A DNA stretch of 64,000 nt from NCBI RefSeq assembly GCF_014805685.1, contig NC_060907.1:7277992-7341991 (forward strand), written 5' to 3'. This document shows, one piece after another, positions 43,976-56,112 of the stretch. Under the pieces are notes generated by a model. The model ran no database searches, was not told where the DNA came from, and saw only the letters and a program-made list of their open reading frames with translations. Position 1 is the first letter of the stretch. Every line of letters starts with the position of its first letter. The position numbers and the translations under genes are program-made. Origin of the DNA: Silurus meridionalis (taxonomy: Eukaryota; Chordata; Actinopteri; Siluriformes; Siluridae).

Positions 43976-44984
43976 TAAAGAAGTAAAAAAAAAATAATAC
44001 AAAAGAAATTCCAGTGGATGTGTGTCTGATTGGTGCACATCAAATAAGTCAAATGTAAATTTAGGATGCTGAAGGTGAGAGTATCACAAATTCACTCATT
44101 CTCAAGGACAGATGGTTCTACATTGCAACCCAATCTATATTCTGGATGGAGTGTGCACTATATAAAGAGGAACGAAGAAACAACGATTGGCTGTGTAACT
44201 CTACACGCCCTATATTCTAACAGAACTTCCTGAAACTTTGCTTCTCGAGTTCACATCTCCGATAAGTCTAGGCAAATTGAACAAAAGTGATTAAGAGAAA
44301 AGCTAAAAAAAACAGATTTGCAAAGATTTTTGGAAGTATGCTGTTGCTGCCCAGAGTTCTTGATATAACTGAGAAAATGGTGTTTATATGTAAGAATGCA
44401 GAGGATGAATAAAATGTTTTTTTTTATTTCCACTGCACATAGTTATTTTTTGTATTTGTATTATTTCTATAGCTTTAATGCGTCCTCTTTACAGTCAGTA
44501 GATACGACAAAGTGGTAGTAAACACACATGATGGAGCACAAAATAAGCCTCTTCTCTCTAATTATTTACTTTGAGTACTTGATAGTGGTTTGTGTGTATG
44601 TGCGTGGGTGTGTGTGAGAGAGAGTCTATGTTCTATCCATAATGCAAGTCTCTTCTATTGCTCTGTTCAAAGCCTGCCATTCATTATCACATATTAGCTT
44701 TGGTTCACTGATGGTCTTGTGCACTCAAAATAAAAATAAAAAATCAGTATTTCCTAAATCTTAAAGATTCTTTGGTTAAGGCAGGTAAAAAAGCTTAAAA
44801 AAACATACAATGTGGCTTTGTTTATTTACATGGGTCCATTAAAAAATCCCAGCGGGTTGAATACATAAACATCTGGAGATTAAGTGGAGTTTAAGGGTGT
44901 GCAATTCTGGCACCTTTTTGACATGATGTTGCTGCCACTGACATGTATTTATCATATGGTAAGAAAAGTAAAAAAAAAAATCCC
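43976..44984. other. Spacer
   Basis: No recognised gene. Confidence 0.5.
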
Positions 44985-45240
44985 AGTTCAAGTTTTTTTT
45001 TCTATAGCACTTTTCACAATGGACATTGTCTCAAAGCAGCTTTACAGAATTTAAGAATTAAAGGGAATTATGTGTGTTTATCCCGGATGAACAAACCTGG
45101 TACAATTGTGGCAAGGAAAAACTCCTTTTGATGGTATGAGGAAGAAACATTGCGAGGAACCAGACTCAAAAGGGGAACCCATCCTCATTTGGGTTATAAA
45201 GGATCAAAGGAAAAGAAACACTGATAGTTTTCTATAAATT
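44985..45240 (+). mobile_element. Dispersed fish repeat (unclassified)
   Basis: Blocks CTATAGCACTTTTCACAATG, GACATTGTCTCAAAGCAGCT, GGCAAGGAAAAACTCCTTTT and GAGGAACCAGACTCAAAAGG occur in order as in a repeat common in catfish and related fish. I cannot name its class. Confidence 0.6.
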
Positions 45241-45539
45241 CATGGTAGATATAAAAAAAGACATACAGTGGATTATTTAGGTCTTATTTATTTAGGAATA
45301 GTTTACAAAGCAAGGATGGGGCTGATTTCATTTCAGCCCATACACACCACACTGAGAAAAAGTAATGAAAACCTTGATGTTAGGACACTCGATGAGGGCA
45401 AAGACAACAGCACAGTTGTCCACCGTGAACCATGCTCTGGAACAGTATGTGTACCTTCATGTTTCAAAAAAGAAATTTTACAGATGTCAGTAAACTTTAA
45501 AATAGCAATAGATAATAGATATTATACCAGGTTGATTTC

Positions 45540-45866
45540 GTGACGAGTATGGACAAAATAAGAAATGATTTCATTAGTGGGACCGTGCAGGTAGGACATT
45601 TTGGAGAGAGGCATGATTGAGATGGTTTGGTCATGTGCAGAGGAGGGACATGGGGTATATCGGAGGAAGAGTGCTGGGTATAGAGCCACCAGGCAGGAGG
45701 AAAAGAGGAAGGCCAAGGAGGATGTTTATGGATGTGGTAATGTGAAGACATGCAGGTATTTGGGTGAAAAAGGCAGATGTAGAAGTCAGAGTGATTATTG
45801 AGGCTGATGATCTGCTGTGGCGACCCCTAACAGGAGCAGCCGAAAGAAGCAGAAAGAGCAGGTATT
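45540..45866 (+). mobile_element. RTE-like LINE 3' end
   Basis: In one plus frame 45618-45740 reads RWFGHVQRRDMGYIGGRVLG and GIEPPGRRKRGRPRRMFMDV, the conserved C-terminal end of RTE-like reverse transcriptase proteins. The frame then stops. The tail GATGATCTGCTGTGGCGACC, CCTAACAGGAGCAGCCGAAA ends in AGAAGCAGAAAGAG. Severely 5'-truncated. Confidence 0.85.
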
Positions 45867-46539
45867 ATACTAAGATATAACCACCTGACTTGACTGGTAC
45901 TATCTACAGCCTGAACTAGAAAGAAATAAGCCCCAGTCTTGATCCTTTATACTTCTGTGAAGTAATTAAATAAATTCAATTTGAACCATTTTTTACCATG
46001 ATTTTCTTGGCCAGTGATGCAGTGGAGCTACTGTACATCCTATCCTATGAATACTGGGCATGTGATGTTATTACACACGTTGATTATGATGCCAGTCCAT
46101 TATAAGCCACCTGCTGTACGGCAGCACGTTTAGTAAAATTGAAACAAGCATGTTTGGGAAATGTTGAGAATCCATGGTTCCAAAACTACAAATGTATAAA
46201 TTGAGTTAGTGTTTGTAACTTCTTTTACTATTTTATTATGACAGAAAAATCTATTTGCCTTGTTAGAATTCATACACATTTTAAGTGAAATCTGTTTGGC
46301 TAGGTTAAAGCGGTATGAAGGTATCACTTGCTAAGCAAGAACTAATGATTTTAAAAGGCTCTGAGAGGCAGTGTCTGTCCAGTCCGTCAGTGTCTTGAGT
46401 GCTCCATGGTGGACGTGTGCTAAACAGAATACTATTGCCTGTCGTGGGGTGAAGTGTAGAGTCACTGCTACCTAATGAAGGACAGTCAGGAGGCAATCAA
46501 GCTTGAGAGTGTGCAGCATTGTCCTGCAGGTACCTCCAA
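45867..46539. other. Spacer
   Basis: No recognised gene or element. Confidence 0.5.
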
Positions 46540-46935
46540 TTTACCCTGGCTTTATCTTAATATAGCATTCTTGGCTTTTCCAAATCAGAAATAAACCTCG
46601 GCACCCAAGGGCTCTGGCAATGGGGAGAGTTGATTGATTGAACGCAATCAGCATGGGAGCAAAGGAAAGATTCGGCTAAGTGGCTATTTGTCTCTTCCTC
46701 TTTCAGTAAAGGTGAGATGTCTGGTGAACTTTAAAAGATTACTGCATCTTTGAGCAAAGTTTCCAGAACATTTCATTGAGTTTGTTTCAACTTTCCAAAA
46801 GTGTTTGTCCAACTTCCAGACAAGATGCAAGTCCTTGTCATCCTTTTCCTCCTTCCCAGTGGGCATGTCTCTGGCTCAGTGACCATGCTGGCCCTTTATG
46901 ATGAGGTTGCAAAAGGTGTGTCATTATATCACAGA
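46540..46935. promoter_or_regulatory. Possible conserved non-coding block
   Basis: Unique and compositionally balanced. Contains TTGATTGATTGAACGC (PBX/HOX-like TGATTGAT), ATCTTTGAGCAAAG (TCF-like) and CAAAAGGTGT. The minus (46684-46866) and plus (46801-46986) short frames have no domain. Enhancer identity is only a guess. Confidence 0.2.
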
Positions 46936-47425
46936 CCTCTGGAGTTCCTTTCCAGTTATTTTGTGACAAATTGGAGCAAAATATGACTTAACCCAATGCC
47001 ACCATAACAAATGAGGTCTATTTTAAGTTTTAAAAAAATTGGGCATAAAAAATAAAGGCTGATGACTAAAGATTTTACTTCAGAATCTTTTTTCATTAAC
47101 AATTTTGACATATACCAAAGTCACAAACACCCGAAGTCTCAAGCACTTATGTATACTTTATTATCTAAACACATTTAAAAGGACTTAGCAACTTTTCACT
47201 GACAGATTGAGAACATTTATGTTAAAAAAAATCCAACACATTCATGATCAGATGGAGCATCCTTAGCAATTTGATCCTCACACAAGACCATTTCCTGGAG
47301 AGGTCTAATTAAAGAAAGACCAATTAAAAATTAAATCTGCTTGTGCTTCCTGCCTTTATATCTACAATCCTAAGAGAGTTGGATCTCATAAGGTGACCAG
47401 ATGTGTTTTCTGTTTTAATTATTTA

Positions 47426-47430
<5 letters not shown>
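46936..47430. other. Spacer
   Basis: No recognised feature. Confidence 0.5.

Positions 47431-47489
<59 letters not shown>
47431..47489. repeat. (TA)n microsatellite
   Basis: About 29 units, immediately left of the Tc1-like transposon, joined by a short ACACA run. Confidence 0.97.
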
Positions 47490-47493
<4 letters not shown>

Positions 47494-47495
<2 letters not shown>

Positions 47496-49052
47496 GGGAG
47501 TGCAGAATTATTAGGCAAGTTGTATTTTTGAGGATTAATTTTATTTGAGGATTTAATTTGAACAACAACCATGTTCTCAATGAACACAAAAAACTCATTA
47601 ATATCAAAGCTGAATATTTTTGGAAGTAGTTTTTATTTTTAGCTATTTTAGGGGGATATCTGTGTGTGCAGGTGACTATTACTGTGCATAATTATTAGGC
47701 AACTTAACAAAAAACAAATTCATACCCATTTCAATTATTTATTTTTACCAGTGAAACCAATATAACATCTCAACATTCACAAATATACATTTCTGACATT
47801 CAAAACCAAACAAAAACAAATCAGTGACCAATATAGCCACCTTTCTTTGCAAGGACACTCAAAAGCCTGCCATCCATGGATTCTGTCAGTGTTTTGATCT
47901 GTTCACCATCAACATTGCGTGCAGCAGCAACCACAGCCTCCCAGACACTGTTCAGAGAGGTGTACTGTTTTCCCTCCTTGTAAATCGCACATTTGATGAT
48001 GGACCACAGGTTCTCAATGGGGTTCAGATCAGGTGAACAAGGAGGCCATATCATTAGATTTTCTTCTTTTATACCCTTTCTTGCCAGCCACGCTGTGGAG
48101 TACTTGGACGTGTGTGATGGAGCATTGTCCTGCATGAAAATCATGTTTTCTTGAAGGATGCAGACTTCTTCCTGTACCACTGCTTGAAGAAGGTGTCTTC
48201 CAGAAACTGGCAGTAGGACTGGGAGTTCAGCTTGACTCCATCCTCAACCCGAAAAGGCCCCACAAGCTCATCTTTGATGATACCAGCCCAAACCAGTACT
48301 CCACCTCCACCTTGCTGGCGTCTGAGTCGGACTGGAGCTCTCTGCCCTTTACCAATCCAGCCACGGGCCCATCCATCTGGCCCATCAAGACTCACTCTCA
48401 TTTCATCAGTCCATAAAACCTTAGAAAAATCAGTCTTGAGATATTTCTTGGCCCAGTCTTGACGTTTCAGCTTGTGTGTCTTGTTCAGTGGTGGTCGACT
48501 TTCTGCCTTTCTTACCTTGGCCATGTCTCTGAGTATTGCACACCTTGTGCTTTTGGGCACTCAGTGATGTTGCAGCTCTGAAATATGGCCAAACTGGTGG
48601 CAAGTGGCATCTTGGCAGCTGCACGCTTGACTTTTCTCAGTTCACGGGCAGTTATTTTGCGCCTTGGTTTTCCACACGCTTCTTGCGACCCTGTTGACTA
48701 TTTTGAATGAAACGCTTGATTGTTCGATGATCACGCTTCAGAAGCTTGGCTATTTTAAGACTGCTGCATCCCTCTGCAATATATCTCACTATTTTTGGCT
48801 TTTCTGAGCCTGTCAAGTCCTTCTTTTGACCCATTTTGCCAAAGGAAAGGAAGTTGCCTAATAATTATGCACACCTGATATAGGGTGTTGATGTCATTAG
48901 ACCACACCCCTTCTCATTACAGAGATGCACATCACCTAATATGCTTAATTGGTAGTAGGCTTTCCAGCCTATACAGCTTGGAGTAAGACAACATGCATAA
49001 CGAGGATGATGTGGTCAAAATACTCATTTGCCTAATAATTCTGCACTCCCTG
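47494..49052 (-). mobile_element. Near-complete Tc1-like transposon (1559 bp) with IR/DR ends
   Basis: Perfect 25-bp terminal inverted repeats start CAGGGAGTGCAGAATTATTA (47494-47518 and 49028-49052). Inner copies of the same motif occur at about 47681-47705 (GTGCATAATTATTAGGCAAC) and inverted at 48850-48872, giving the IR/DR layout of repeated binding sites known from other Tc1 elements. The right flank is TATATATG; the left is a (TA)n tract ending in ACACA, so the expected left TA is altered. The minus-strand transposase fills the middle. It is the youngest-looking element of the window. Confidence 0.95.
47824..48834 (-). pseudogene. Tc1-like transposase with about three frameshifts
   Basis: Start MGQKKDLTGSEKPKIVRYIA at 48834; helix-turn-helix residues SLKIAKLLKRDHRTIKRFIQ follow. 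Frames change near 48664, near 48562 and near 48150. The catalytic acids are all visible: first Asp in VLWTDEMRV (48450 region), second Asp in FMQDNAPSHTSK, Glu in [11 protein letters not shown]. The last codons read SVLAKKGGYIGH before a stop at 47824. Total coding span of about 1 kb equals a normal length for the family, so only small indels separate it from an intact gene. Transposase would cut and paste the element at TA. Confidence 0.92.
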
Positions 49053-49054
49053 TA

Positions 49055-49689
49055 TATATGCTACACATTACAGTGACACAAGATTTTTCTTAACTAAAAT
49101 ATTATGCAGATGTGTTTTATGTGAATATGTGAACATGTGTTTTATGTGAATAAATGTGGAATCTACCTTTCATCTCTACCTCTTTCTTCCTATTGTTCTT
49201 TCTGTCCACAGTAGAACATTGCTTGTAAATCTAATAGAATAGTAGAACCATGTCCTATTTCCCAAATTTGCATGTAAGTGAGCAGCACCATTGAACACTC
49301 AAGAGTCAACGGGAACTTCAATCAGAGTATGGGCTTAGTTACTTTCTTTGAGAATATAGGAGAATATCAGCACATGCCCTGATCTGACACTGTCTGATTA
49401 TTTGTCTGCAATCAGAGGTGGAGCTGAAGGGCAGCGGTATCTGATTGGCCCTGGGCACCACCCTTTATTTGTATTTTTTTTAATGTTAATGGCTGATTAG
49501 AATGGCTTGTTCCAGCCTGAAGAGAACCTAAAGTGCTGTCTGAAATCATGTTTCACATCATTATTTGCTATAGACTCTAGTTTTTTCTATGTGCATCAAT
49601 CAAACCTTTACTGTCTTTTCTTGAGTCTGATTTCGATAATGAAATCTCTCAGGGTGTGAATACTATAGTTACGACATTACATGAATGCA
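49055..49689. other. Spacer
   Basis: No recognised feature; a tandem TGTGTTTTATGTGAATA duplication lies at 49112-49154. Confidence 0.5.
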
Positions 49690-50190
49690 TTTTTTATGAC
49701 CAGGAGTGCTGGGAATTCCTATGCATTTAACTTTTGTCACTTGCTAGAATCACTACTGACTGAAACAAACCACCTGCAGCAACTACGAGGAAACATTTGG
49801 CAAAAATCTTCTCTGCCAATTAGCCATGGTTAGCAGCACGAGCTGTTTCCAAGCACCTTCACCGTCAGTTAACAACTATTTACCTAATTAAGCTGCCAAA
49901 TCCTGGGGAGGCCACTCATTTGAGGTTTGGTGATCAGAAGTTCAGTTGTCCTGCAGTCCACTCAGTAAATGAACAAATAATTAAAACTGGAAGCTGTGAA
50001 GCAGGTAATGTGGCTATGGATAAAACCACCTGAGCCATCCCAGCGGTTACATTTAATATTCATTAAGACATAGTTAATGGGTGGAATATTGCAGCCAGGC
50101 TGGATATTAATGAAAAGGCGTACATGAAGCGCCAGCCGATACACTAAACCAAATGTAATTTTTAGTCTTGCAAGTTGAAACTCTAACAAT
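49690..50190. promoter_or_regulatory. Possible conserved enhancer-like block
   Basis: Unique DNA with clustered homeodomain-like cores: CCAATTAGCC (about 49837), CCTAATTAAGC (49883-49893), AAATAATTAAAAC (49975-49987) and GATATTAATGAAA (50103-50115). No open coding frame. Looks like a developmental enhancer by eye; not testable here. Confidence 0.28.
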
Positions 50191-50544
50191 AGAGTATAAT
50201 ATTTACATTTGAAAGAAAATATTTTTTTCCACTCCTGTGTATTTTATCAATGCTAAATTTGCCATTCCCTCATCTTTGTAATATAATCTAAGATTTTGTA
50301 TTATTTTTTTACTGTTATTTATTTATATAACAAAACAAAATTTGCACTGCCTGGAGCATTAACAACAACCACCATGAATGATTAATGTAAGACAAACTGC
50401 ATTGTGTAAATCCTAAATACAAATGCATTCCTACACAATGTGATTCTATTGCTTAAACAATCATGTGACATAATTTAGTAGAGGTGCATTGGAACTGTAG
50501 CCCAGTGGCATGTTATTGACAAAACACACCACAGAAAAACAGAA
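50191..50544. other. Spacer
   Basis: AT-rich, no feature. Confidence 0.5.
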
Positions 50545-50799
50545 TTACCGTATTTCCCGGGCTATAAGCCGCTACCTTTTTCCCATGCTTTGAACCTCGC
50601 GGCTTAAACAATGAAGCGGCTAATTTATGGATTTTTTCCAATAAAAACTGAGCCCCATAACATTAGACCAATGAAATTGTCTAATGTAAAGTTTATTTGT
50701 TTTAATGTAGGCGTATTTTTGTTTAAAATGTAAAAACAAAAAGTAAATATAGTGCGTCTTATATTTAGGTGCGCTTAATAGTCCGGAAATTACGGTAAT
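50545..50799. mobile_element. MITE-like element with TTACCGTA ends (255 bp)
   Basis: Left end TTACCGTATTTCCCGGGCTA and TAAGCCGC; right end, reversed, TTACCGTAATTTCCGGACTA and TTAAGCGC: imperfect inverted repeats of about 28 bp. The interior GAACCTCGCGGCTTAAACAA and AAGCGGCTAATTTATGGATT matches a repeat I know from many vertebrates as a non-autonomous DNA transposon, superfamily not certain. No coding capacity. Confidence 0.8.
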
Positions 50800-50807
50800 T
50801 TTGTAAA

Positions 50808-50811
<4 letters not shown>

Positions 50812-50871
<60 letters not shown>
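50812..50871. repeat. (TA)n microsatellite
   Basis: About 29 TA units, 12 bp beyond the MITE end. Confidence 0.97.
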
Positions 50872-50874
<3 letters not shown>

Positions 50875-51179
50875 TGTGAAATTCATAATTAAAATGTCCC
50901 TAATCTCTATACAAATAGGCAAACTTACAAATATAGAACATTGTAATGAGACAGAAAGTGTGTTTTTGTGTGTCAAAAGTGCTATAACCACCGAACAAGT
51001 AAACACACAAAATAAATCACTAATACACTATTCTCCAATTATTTGTTGCTTTGGTTTCCTTTTTGTTTCCTTTTTGAAACAAACTAGAAGTTGTGCTACT
51101 TTCGAAAAAGCAAAGTAATTAAAGCAAAAATAAAACATGACTGTCTTTTCGAAGTGTGGCCTCTTAATGAACAAAAATA
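50872..51179. other. Spacer
   Basis: AT-rich, no feature. Confidence 0.5.
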
Positions 51180-51660
51180 CTAATTAATTGCCATCTTGTC
51201 TTGGAGGACATGAAGTGTAACTCAGTGAATTATAGATGAGTCTTGTGGGGGTGGTTGGCTGGCAGAGTAATGGGAAACTTAATAAGTGAGGACAAATAAA
51301 AGACCCAAGATCACCATAATCACTAGGGCAGCTCACATTCGTCCAATTCTCAGTCCAACAAACGGCAGGTACCAGAGTTGGTCATGTTAAAAGCCCTAAT
51401 TATATACTAAGCAGGACCTCTTTTTGTTGTCTAGACATGCTAATTCCTGGCCAGGCAAGTTGAAACGAAGCCAGAAAACAGAAGTCTCGATTTGGCTCAA
51501 CACCCATATGGCTGATAACGACTTGTTCTCAGCCACCGACTGAGTTATTCAATATGTTGTGATTTAAAGGACGTCTTGCTTTTCTTAGATTGTTCAGAAT
51601 CTTAGTTATGTCCCATTGAGATCAAAATAAAGCATGGGAAATATAGTGTGGCAAGTGGAA
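51180..51660. promoter_or_regulatory. Possible conserved non-coding block
   Basis: Unique, balanced composition, with CTAATTAATTGCC at its left edge, GCCCTAATTATATAC and ATGCTAATTCCTGG inside, and no open frame. An enhancer-like appearance only. Confidence 0.22.
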
Positions 51661-53039
51661 GGTTTGTAGTCAATTTGACAGTTAGTCTTGTTTTTTATAT
51701 AGAATTTAAGAATATACTGTGAAAGGAAAGAAAGAGAGAAAGAAAGAGAGAGAGTTCTTGTCTTGACAAAAACAGGGTTAGCATTCTGATGCTAACTCAT
51801 GCAGACAGTATTACATTGGCAGGACCTCTGCATCTGCCACTGCTACGCCTCAACACTTTCAGCTGATAACTAGCCATTTATGCACAGCATGATGTCTGCT
51901 GCTTTCCTCGTCCTGAATGTCAAAACGTTATTTAAAAGTGGCCCTTACTCAGCTTGCGAGGAGATGGAAAAATGAAAGGCATACACGAGCACTTTTCATG
52001 TCTAAAAATAACATGCAGAACTACATTCCAGCCATGAAAAAAACAATCTTCTGTGCAAACTTGGCCAACAATGAATCTGCTATTTTATATCCAAGTTACT
52101 TTTTTTTTATCCCACATACTAAGGTGAAAACACACACAAGAGGTCAGCTCACAGTATAGCAGTGTAATGTATTACTTACAAAATCAAACAGCTCAGTTTT
52201 ACAAATATTCATAGGGGACTCATTTCAGATTTCCTCATGCATTTGTCATGCACAATCCACCTCATTCTGACACTGTCTCTTCAACCTACAGCTCCTTTTA
52301 ACGTGAAGAGGGTGGGATGAAGGAGTCCATGCAGTTATCGCTGTCTTCCAAGCGGTTCTGGGGATTTGCCGTGATGTGACCACCTGGTGATCATCAACCA
52401 TCCTCTTCCCTTAAGAAGGTTGATAACAACAAACACCGCTTATTTTCACCTCACATCTGCATTTGAAGCAACAAAACTACTTCCTATCCTTGAAAAGCTT
52501 TGAGGTGCTGGGATAACTTAAAGTGAACCTTTCTTCTACATTTCTTCTAAGAGCCTCTGTTAAAAAAAAATAAAAAATCCTGGAATCATTTTGAAAATCT
52601 TCAAAAGTAGCTCCCATCTGGTGTTCTAGCCTGAATTGACCTTGCTGCTTACAATTATATGTTGAATACATGAATATAAATATTCATGAATATTCAACAT
52701 GTGGTTCATGTACATTGCTTTAATTTATTTTTGTTTCGGAAATTGAAACTTTGAAATCATGAATTAACGATTTTTAAAATTCTTATTTTTTTGCTCAAAA
52801 TGTGAAATATTAAAAAAACACATCATTTAAAGTTTTTTGCCCTCTAATTTTTTGGCTTTGAGTTATTTTGATTTGTGGGACTTTTGACCAACCTGGATTT
52901 AAAATAACATCAAACAATCAGTCATTTAATAAACATTCTGGCTTCATTCTGAGTAGTTCATATGGATCACTATGTGCTTTTCTAAAGCGAAAAGAGACAC
53001 AGGAAATAGAGTCCGACATATGTCCTTTTATTATAGTGT
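51661..53039. other. Spacer, no recognised gene
   Basis: Short GAAA/GAGA run at 51721-51755; inverted ATGAATATTCAACAT/TATGTTGAATACATG words around 52660-52702. No gene. Confidence 0.45.
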
Positions 53040-53342
53040 TATTCCGAATACAAAATCTTTAATCACTCATTGCAGATTAATAATAATATTATATAAAATT
53101 TTAAGAAACAAATTAGGTCATTTTAAATTTGATGGCTGCAACAGGTCTCAAAAAAGTTGGGCCATGGCCATGTTTACCACTGTGTAGCATCACATCTGTT
53201 TTGGGAAAGGAATGTTGTCGCATTTGATGTTTTCTATGTTCTATTATGAAAAAAATATCAGTTTAAGAGGTTAGCAAATGATTCCATTGTTTTTATTCAC
53301 AATTTACAGTGTCTTAACTTGTATGGAATTGGGGTTGTACTT
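53040..53342 (-). mobile_element. IS630/Tc1-mariner-like transposon, both ends fused
   Basis: Left part GATGGCTGCAACAGGTCTCA, AAAAAAGTTGGGCCATGGCC and CATGTTTACCACTGTGTAGC joins, through GGAATGTTGTCGCA, to a right part with TCTATTATGAAAAAAATATC, AAATGATTCCATTG and the tip ATGGAATTGGGGTTGTAC. The transposase gene between is deleted. Same family as 8170-8538. Confidence 0.75.
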
Positions 53343-53829
53343 TAGGGCATTGATAATATTTGGCGTTGTAAGATTTTGATTACTACTAAATAAATAAGAA
53401 AGAAAGATAGACAATAAAAGAAAATTCAGAAGAAAGTCGTTCTATTTTTTTGTGTTTAAAAAACAACAAAAAAGCTGATTTATCCTTTCATTAAAAAAAA
53501 AAATAGATACTTATTGTTTTCAAATGGTTGTTTTCTGTGACTTGATTCTGGAATCCCCGAGTTGATCATTGGGTTATAATTTTATATACTGTATGAAAAA
53601 GTATTTATACTACAACAGTTTGCCGGTCCTAATCATTTTTTATTTATTAAAGAACAACAGCTTGTATGCTTAATCCATTTAATGTTCTAATGTTATGTTC
53701 AATGTACACAAAACATATGTTCCTGCTATTACTTACCTTTTTACTGGTGTTGTTCCCTTACCAGTCTCTTACCTTTGCTTCTTAATAAGACAAAAACGGT
53801 AGCCGGTTTTTTATGTTACAGAGAAATGG
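53343..53829. other. Spacer
   Basis: AT-rich, no feature. Confidence 0.5.
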
Positions 53830-53992
53830 TGAACGTGAAAGCTTAGTGTGTAAAACTTTCGACTTCTGATCAGAAGGTTATGAGTTTGAATCCCAGGACC
53901 AACAAGTTCCTCACTCAGCCCTCGAACAAGGCCTTTAACTGCTCAGCTGTATAAATTAGATAAATGCACATTTTCTGGATAAGGACATTACC
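53830..53992 (+). mobile_element. tRNA-derived SINE
   Basis: Head with AAAGCTTAGTGTGTAAAAC (A-box region) and AGAAGGTTATGAGTTTGAAT plus CCCAG (B-box region), then CCTCACTCAGCCCTCGAACA, AAGGCCTTTAACTGCTCAGC and a tail ATAAATGCACATTTTCTGGA-TAAGG-like. Same broad type as 40020 and 41222. Confidence 0.7.
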
Positions 53993-55829
53993 CAACTTTG
54001 TTTTTCAACTTTACGTGAAGGTTACAAAGCACAACCAGTTGTATAAAAGCTCTAAAGGCCACTTAAGAAATGGAAATATAAATAGATCACTTTATTCATC
54101 CCTGGGGGAGATGTACCAAAATGTTCTCTGACAGGAAAATTTACATAAACACATGCTTTTTTAAATCCATATATGTGGTCTGTCTTCTAAACAAGGCCAA
54201 GTGTAGGTTGTTACTATAGAAACAACAATGTATTTGAAGTGCATGTTAAAATTAAGTGGTAATTTATATAAAATATTGTATAAAAACTTGTGGTTAGTGC
54301 TCCCATTATAATTCTTTCGATTCTAACAACTTTAGGCATTTATCTTGACCTTTGCCCTTCAGTTGTCCATACTCAATCTAACAACATTTTATGAAAAATC
54401 TACACCATTATACTCCGGTACATACTATAACGCTACATGGTTTGCTAAAACATTTTGTTCTAGAAAACATTAAAACACTTAAGAAGCCATTAGAGTGGGG
54501 ATAAATGTTTTTCTGCTTTCTTACTGTGAAATAAGGTGCCCCAGATAGAAATCCACTGGCAGCCTAAGCACTCATCAGAATGTATTGTCCATTCCTGGAG
54601 ACAAGTCTTAGGCTCATTACAGTGCCCATGAAAAGTCTAAAGCCCACACTGGATGTCCGGGGGCATGTAGGAGTTTGTGTCAGGTGGTAACAGAACATTA
54701 CAGAACATTGCAAATCCATCAAATGAGCATGTGCTTTGGCTTTCTACTGGGAAATTATATTCAGAATTATAGTCCTATTCTTACTGCCTCATACTGGGCT
54801 GTTTTCTTCTCATTCATTTGTGGTCTCCATCTATTAAATGTAAATAATTTCTCAGGGTTAAAGAGGTCATATGAGGTTAATGCTTGTTTAACTGCGGCTG
54901 GTTCAGACTCCCAGTCCGCCCACTTGTAACTGCATATTTTTTTTATTAGATTTGCTGTAGTTTCTAAACAATAGCTTATAAATAATATAACCATATAAGT
55001 TTTTTTTATTTATTAACCATAATCTAATATTTAATTAATAAATGGTGTTTTATTGTTTTTGAGAGACATGTGGATGTTCCTTTTGTTTATTTGCAACAAA
55101 CTAGGTAATTAATATATAAACTGGATTTCAACAACTATACAAATATATAAATGCACAGATGTTTAACCATTTATTTAAATAAAAAAAATCCTTCCTCAGC
55201 ATAAATAACAGCTTTACACATTCTCGGCATCCAGACAGTTTGTTTCTTTAAACATTAAGCTGAAATACTTTGCAATGCCTCTTGTAAAACTAGAAAAAGG
55301 TGTTCTTTACTAGTTCACCTTGCAATCAAGTTAATCCTAGAACAGTTCAATCGGATTTAGGTGCGTTGGCTGGGCAGGCCATTCTAAGATACATACCATT
55401 TTAGTCAACCGCTTGTTCACTAAATAAAACAGACGTAGGCTTCAAATAATCTTCTTGTTGTAATTTGAAGTCGGTTTTATTTAGCCGCAGTCCAGAAAGA
55501 ACTGCATAATGCTGAAGTATGATAGTCATGATGGTTCCTTTCAGCCAGAATATGTCTTTAACCTTCTCTGTTCCAAAACAAGACCAAGACACGCTTTTAA
55601 GTGACACTGTACATATAACACTATTCCAGAAAGCATTTAAATATTAAGCAAATAAAGTAAGTAATAAACTGCATCCTCCTTACTGTTACCTTTAAATCGG
55701 GATAAGCTACAGGGAATCAAATAAACAAACAAAAATCAGCAGATTGGCTGGAATCTGTCAAACAAGAATACAATATGCCTCATTTTTGCTGGTGTATCAT
55801 ATGATATCATTGTATCTTACCAAATCAAA
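53993..55829. other. Spacer, 1.8 kb, no recognised gene
   Basis: At 54083-54112 the sequence GATCACTTTATTCATCCCTG-GGGGAGATG resembles the end of a fish retroposon. Otherwise unique AT-rich DNA. Confidence 0.45.
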
Positions 55830-56112
55830 GTTTAAATTTTGTGTATTATTACATCAACCTGTCTTCTGCACATTCCTCTTCAATGCCATAGCCTTGGAAC
55901 CATTTATCTGTACTTTTTGTCCACACATCTCTGCACTGTTATAGCCTTTATATTTATTCACTGTACATATGCTTACATATATATCACATGCTGTAAATAT
56001 ACTAGATATTTATCTGCACTTTTGCTACATTTTGCACTTCTGGTAGATGCCAAACTGCATTTTGTTGCTGTGTACCTGTACAATGCAATGATTATAAAGT
56101 TCTTGTAACCTC
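55830..56112 (+). mobile_element. LINE 3' tail
   Basis: TTTATATTTATTCACTGTAC, TATTTATCTGCACTTTTGCT, TTTTGCACTTCTGGTAGATG, CCAAACTGCATTTTGTTGCT, GTGTACCTGTACAATGCAAT and GATTATAAAGTTCTTGTAA follow the 3' untranslated end of a common fish non-LTR retrotransposon. No coding part remains. Confidence 0.65.
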
